This document shows positions 4,491 to 5,530 of a DNA stretch of 5,530 nt, piece after piece (position 1 is the stretch's first letter; each line of letters starts with the position of its first letter). The notes beneath the pieces were generated by a model that ran no database searches, was not told where the DNA came from, and saw only the letters and a list, made by a program, of their open reading frames with translations. Origin of the DNA: CAJYAN01 sp046484825. GTDB lineage: Bacteria > Pseudomonadota > Gammaproteobacteria > UBA6429 > Thiohalophilaceae. The DNA lies in contig JAWOIE010000168.1 in the NCBI GenBank assembly GCA_046484825.1, positions 1 to 5,530 of the forward strand, read 5' to 3'. The position numbers and the translations under genes were made by a program.

Positions 4491-5333
4491 ATGAAACTAA
4501 TGTGTAAATTTACCTTCTTCCTTTGCCTCGGTATGAGCACAACCACCGCCCTGGCTACCGACACGGAACAGCCCCTGTTTGGCGGCGGCGCACACTTTTC
4601 CTGGATTATCTTTAATGCCATCAAGCCTGACCTGGAACAGGTCAGCGGCCGCAAGATTTCCCTGTTCGGCAAGGACTCCATGCTCGGCCAGGGTTGCGGC
4701 GCTGGCATCAAGAATGCCCGCCTCAGCGGCCCCGATAAAGAGACCTTTGGTTTTGTCTGCTGCGCCCTGAGCGACGAAGAAATCCAGAAGGAAAAAATCG
4801 TCGTCCACCCCCTTGCCCTGGAGCCGGTGCTGATCATGGTCAACAGCTCCAATTCCGTGACGAATCTCTCCAGCACGCAGATTCGCCGAATCTTTCGCGG
4901 TGAGATCACCAACTGGAAGGAGGTCGGAGGCCGCGATCAGGCCATCGTGGTCATTACCCGCCTGCACTGCAAGGAGCGTCCCGGCCACTGGAAACGCATT
5001 CTGCCCACGGCGGCGGACTTTACCGAGAAAAAGATCAATATCAAAAGTGCCGATGAAATGGTACAGCACGTCAGCGACTTTCCCGGCGCCATTGGCCACA
5101 TCGGCGCGACCTGGATTTTTAATGCCGGTAATAAGGTCAGGAGCATTACCGTGGATGGCATAAAACCGACGGCGGACAACCTGCAAAACAAGACCTACCC
5201 CTTCTTTCGCAAACTCTCCGCGATCACCAATGAGACCCCCTCACCGGCGGTCCTCAAGGTCATTCGCGAGGCGCAAACCGGCGCGGCCTTCCGCCGCGAG
5301 GCCGAACGGTTTAATCTGCTGCCCCTGAACTAG
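4491..5333 (+). CDS. PstS-like periplasmic binding protein, phosphate motif altered
   Basis: A 280-residue protein of the PstS-like periplasmic binding superfamily. Residues 1-22 form a signal peptide (FTFFLCLG core, cleavage after ALA). The family signature LSSTQIRRIFRGEITNWKEVGG occupies 127-148, followed by AIVVITR (151-157), and ALEPVLIMVN at 109-118 is typical of the hinge strand. In true phosphate binders the segment after the signature carries an SGT element that grips phosphate; here it reads LHCKERPGHW (158-167). The N-terminal ligand loop is also unusual (GGGAHFSW). The mature protein has four Cys (69, 90, 91, 160). The start is chosen by the signal peptide; the frame stays open upstream to 4197. 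It is followed after one base by a membrane-protein ORF, so it may be the sensory partner of a signalling protein and not a transporter component. Confidence 0.85.
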   Translation: MKLMCKFTFFLCLGMSTTTALATDTEQPLFGGGAHFSWIIFNAIKPDLEQVSGRKISLFGKDSMLGQGCGAGIKNARLSGPDKETFGFVCCALSDEEIQKEKIVVHPLALEPVLIMVNSSNSVTNLSSTQIRRIFRGEITNWKEVGGRDQAIVVITRLHCKERPGHWKRILPTAADFTEKKINIKSADEMVQHVSDFPGAIGHIGATWIFNAGNKVRSITVDGIKPTADNLQNKTYPFFRKLSAITNETPSPAVLKVIREAQTGAAFRREAERFNLLPLN

Positions 5334-5334
5334 C

Positions 5335-5530
5335 ATGCTCAAGAGTTACCGCGCCCGTCTGGTCTTTTACAGCATCATGCTCATGGTGTTTTTGTCCGCC
5401 ATGATGGCGTCTTCCTATTTGTATCAACCAACTGCGGTCATGTTCAGCGATGCCGGTCCTGACGTACGCTGGGTAGGCAACGAAAAAGGCATCGCCGGCG
5501 ATCCCTGCTGGTCCACGATTAACGCGGACC
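5335..5530 (+). CDS. Chimeric ORF: sensor-like membrane N-terminus joined to GH29 alpha-L-fucosidase interior (partial)
   Basis: The ATG at 5335 lies one base after the stop of the PstS-like gene, typical of translational coupling. Residues 1-28 (MLKSYRARLVFYSIM then LMVFLSAMMASS) are a short basic cytoplasmic end and one membrane helix, as at the start of many sensor kinases and diguanylate cyclases. From about residue 31 the sequence reads YQPTAVMFSDAGPDVRW, then VGNEKGIAGDPCWSTINAD, which I recognise as the conserved interior block of GH29 alpha-L-fucosidases. That block normally lies after 200 or more residues of barrel that are absent here. The frame stays open across the junction (about 5413-5430) and to the window end. 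As written it is unlikely to be a working fucosidase or a working sensor. An assembly chimera or a real recombination scar are the main readings. Confidence 0.7.
   Translation, partial: MLKSYRARLVFYSIMLMVFLSAMMASSYLYQPTAVMFSDAGPDVRWVGNEKGIAGDPCWSTINAD

Noticed and set aside
4497..5186. A 229-codon minus-strand frame opposite the PstS-like gene
   Set aside because: The plus frame has a signal peptide and the family signature. The antisense frame has no start context or recognised motif.
1..5530. CRISPR array, tRNA, rRNA or autonomous insertion sequence
   Set aside because: There are no regularly spaced repeats, no cloverleaf or rRNA-like sequence, and no transposase reading frame.

Overview
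The window looks like a fragment of a gammaproteobacterial chromosome, possibly from a sulfur-oxidising lineage. That assignment is inference from codon style, a secreted DsrE-like protein, a motility-type chemoreceptor and a PstS-like periplasmic protein; no marker gene is present. No rRNA, tRNA, CRISPR array or transposase gene was seen.

Layout. Positions 1-62 hold the last codons of a plus-strand gene, ending in an 8-bp tandem repeat. A methyl-accepting chemotaxis protein lies on the minus strand (127-1338). Positions 1339-1981 contain no convincing gene but are rich in inverted repeats and look like a small non-coding mobile or REP-type element. Three minus-strand genes follow in the order of transcription: an uncharacterised zinc-ribbon protein (3605-4171), an EamA/DMT exporter (2521-3390) and a secreted DsrE-like protein (1982-2413). 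A strong intrinsic terminator sits only 30 bp before the exporter start. A 30-codon ORF with four consecutive Val codons precedes that terminator, an arrangement that resembles transcription attenuation.

From 4172 to 4490 there is a divergent intergenic region. It carries a tandem 9-bp repeat just after a candidate -10 box of the zinc-ribbon gene, and a hairpin that may cover the ribosome-binding region of the plus-strand gene. The plus strand then encodes a PstS-like periplasmic binding protein (4491-5333), whose usual phosphate-binding motif is absent. One base after its stop begins an ORF with the membrane N-terminus expected of a sensor protein. About 28 codons in, this ORF switches to a sequence typical of the interior of GH29 alpha-L-fucosidases and runs off the window. 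The likeliest explanation is a chimeric join, but a real recombination is not excluded.

The most rewarding items are the exporter leader, the repeat island, the altered PstS-like protein and the sensor/fucosidase junction. None is proven to be a new system from sequence alone.
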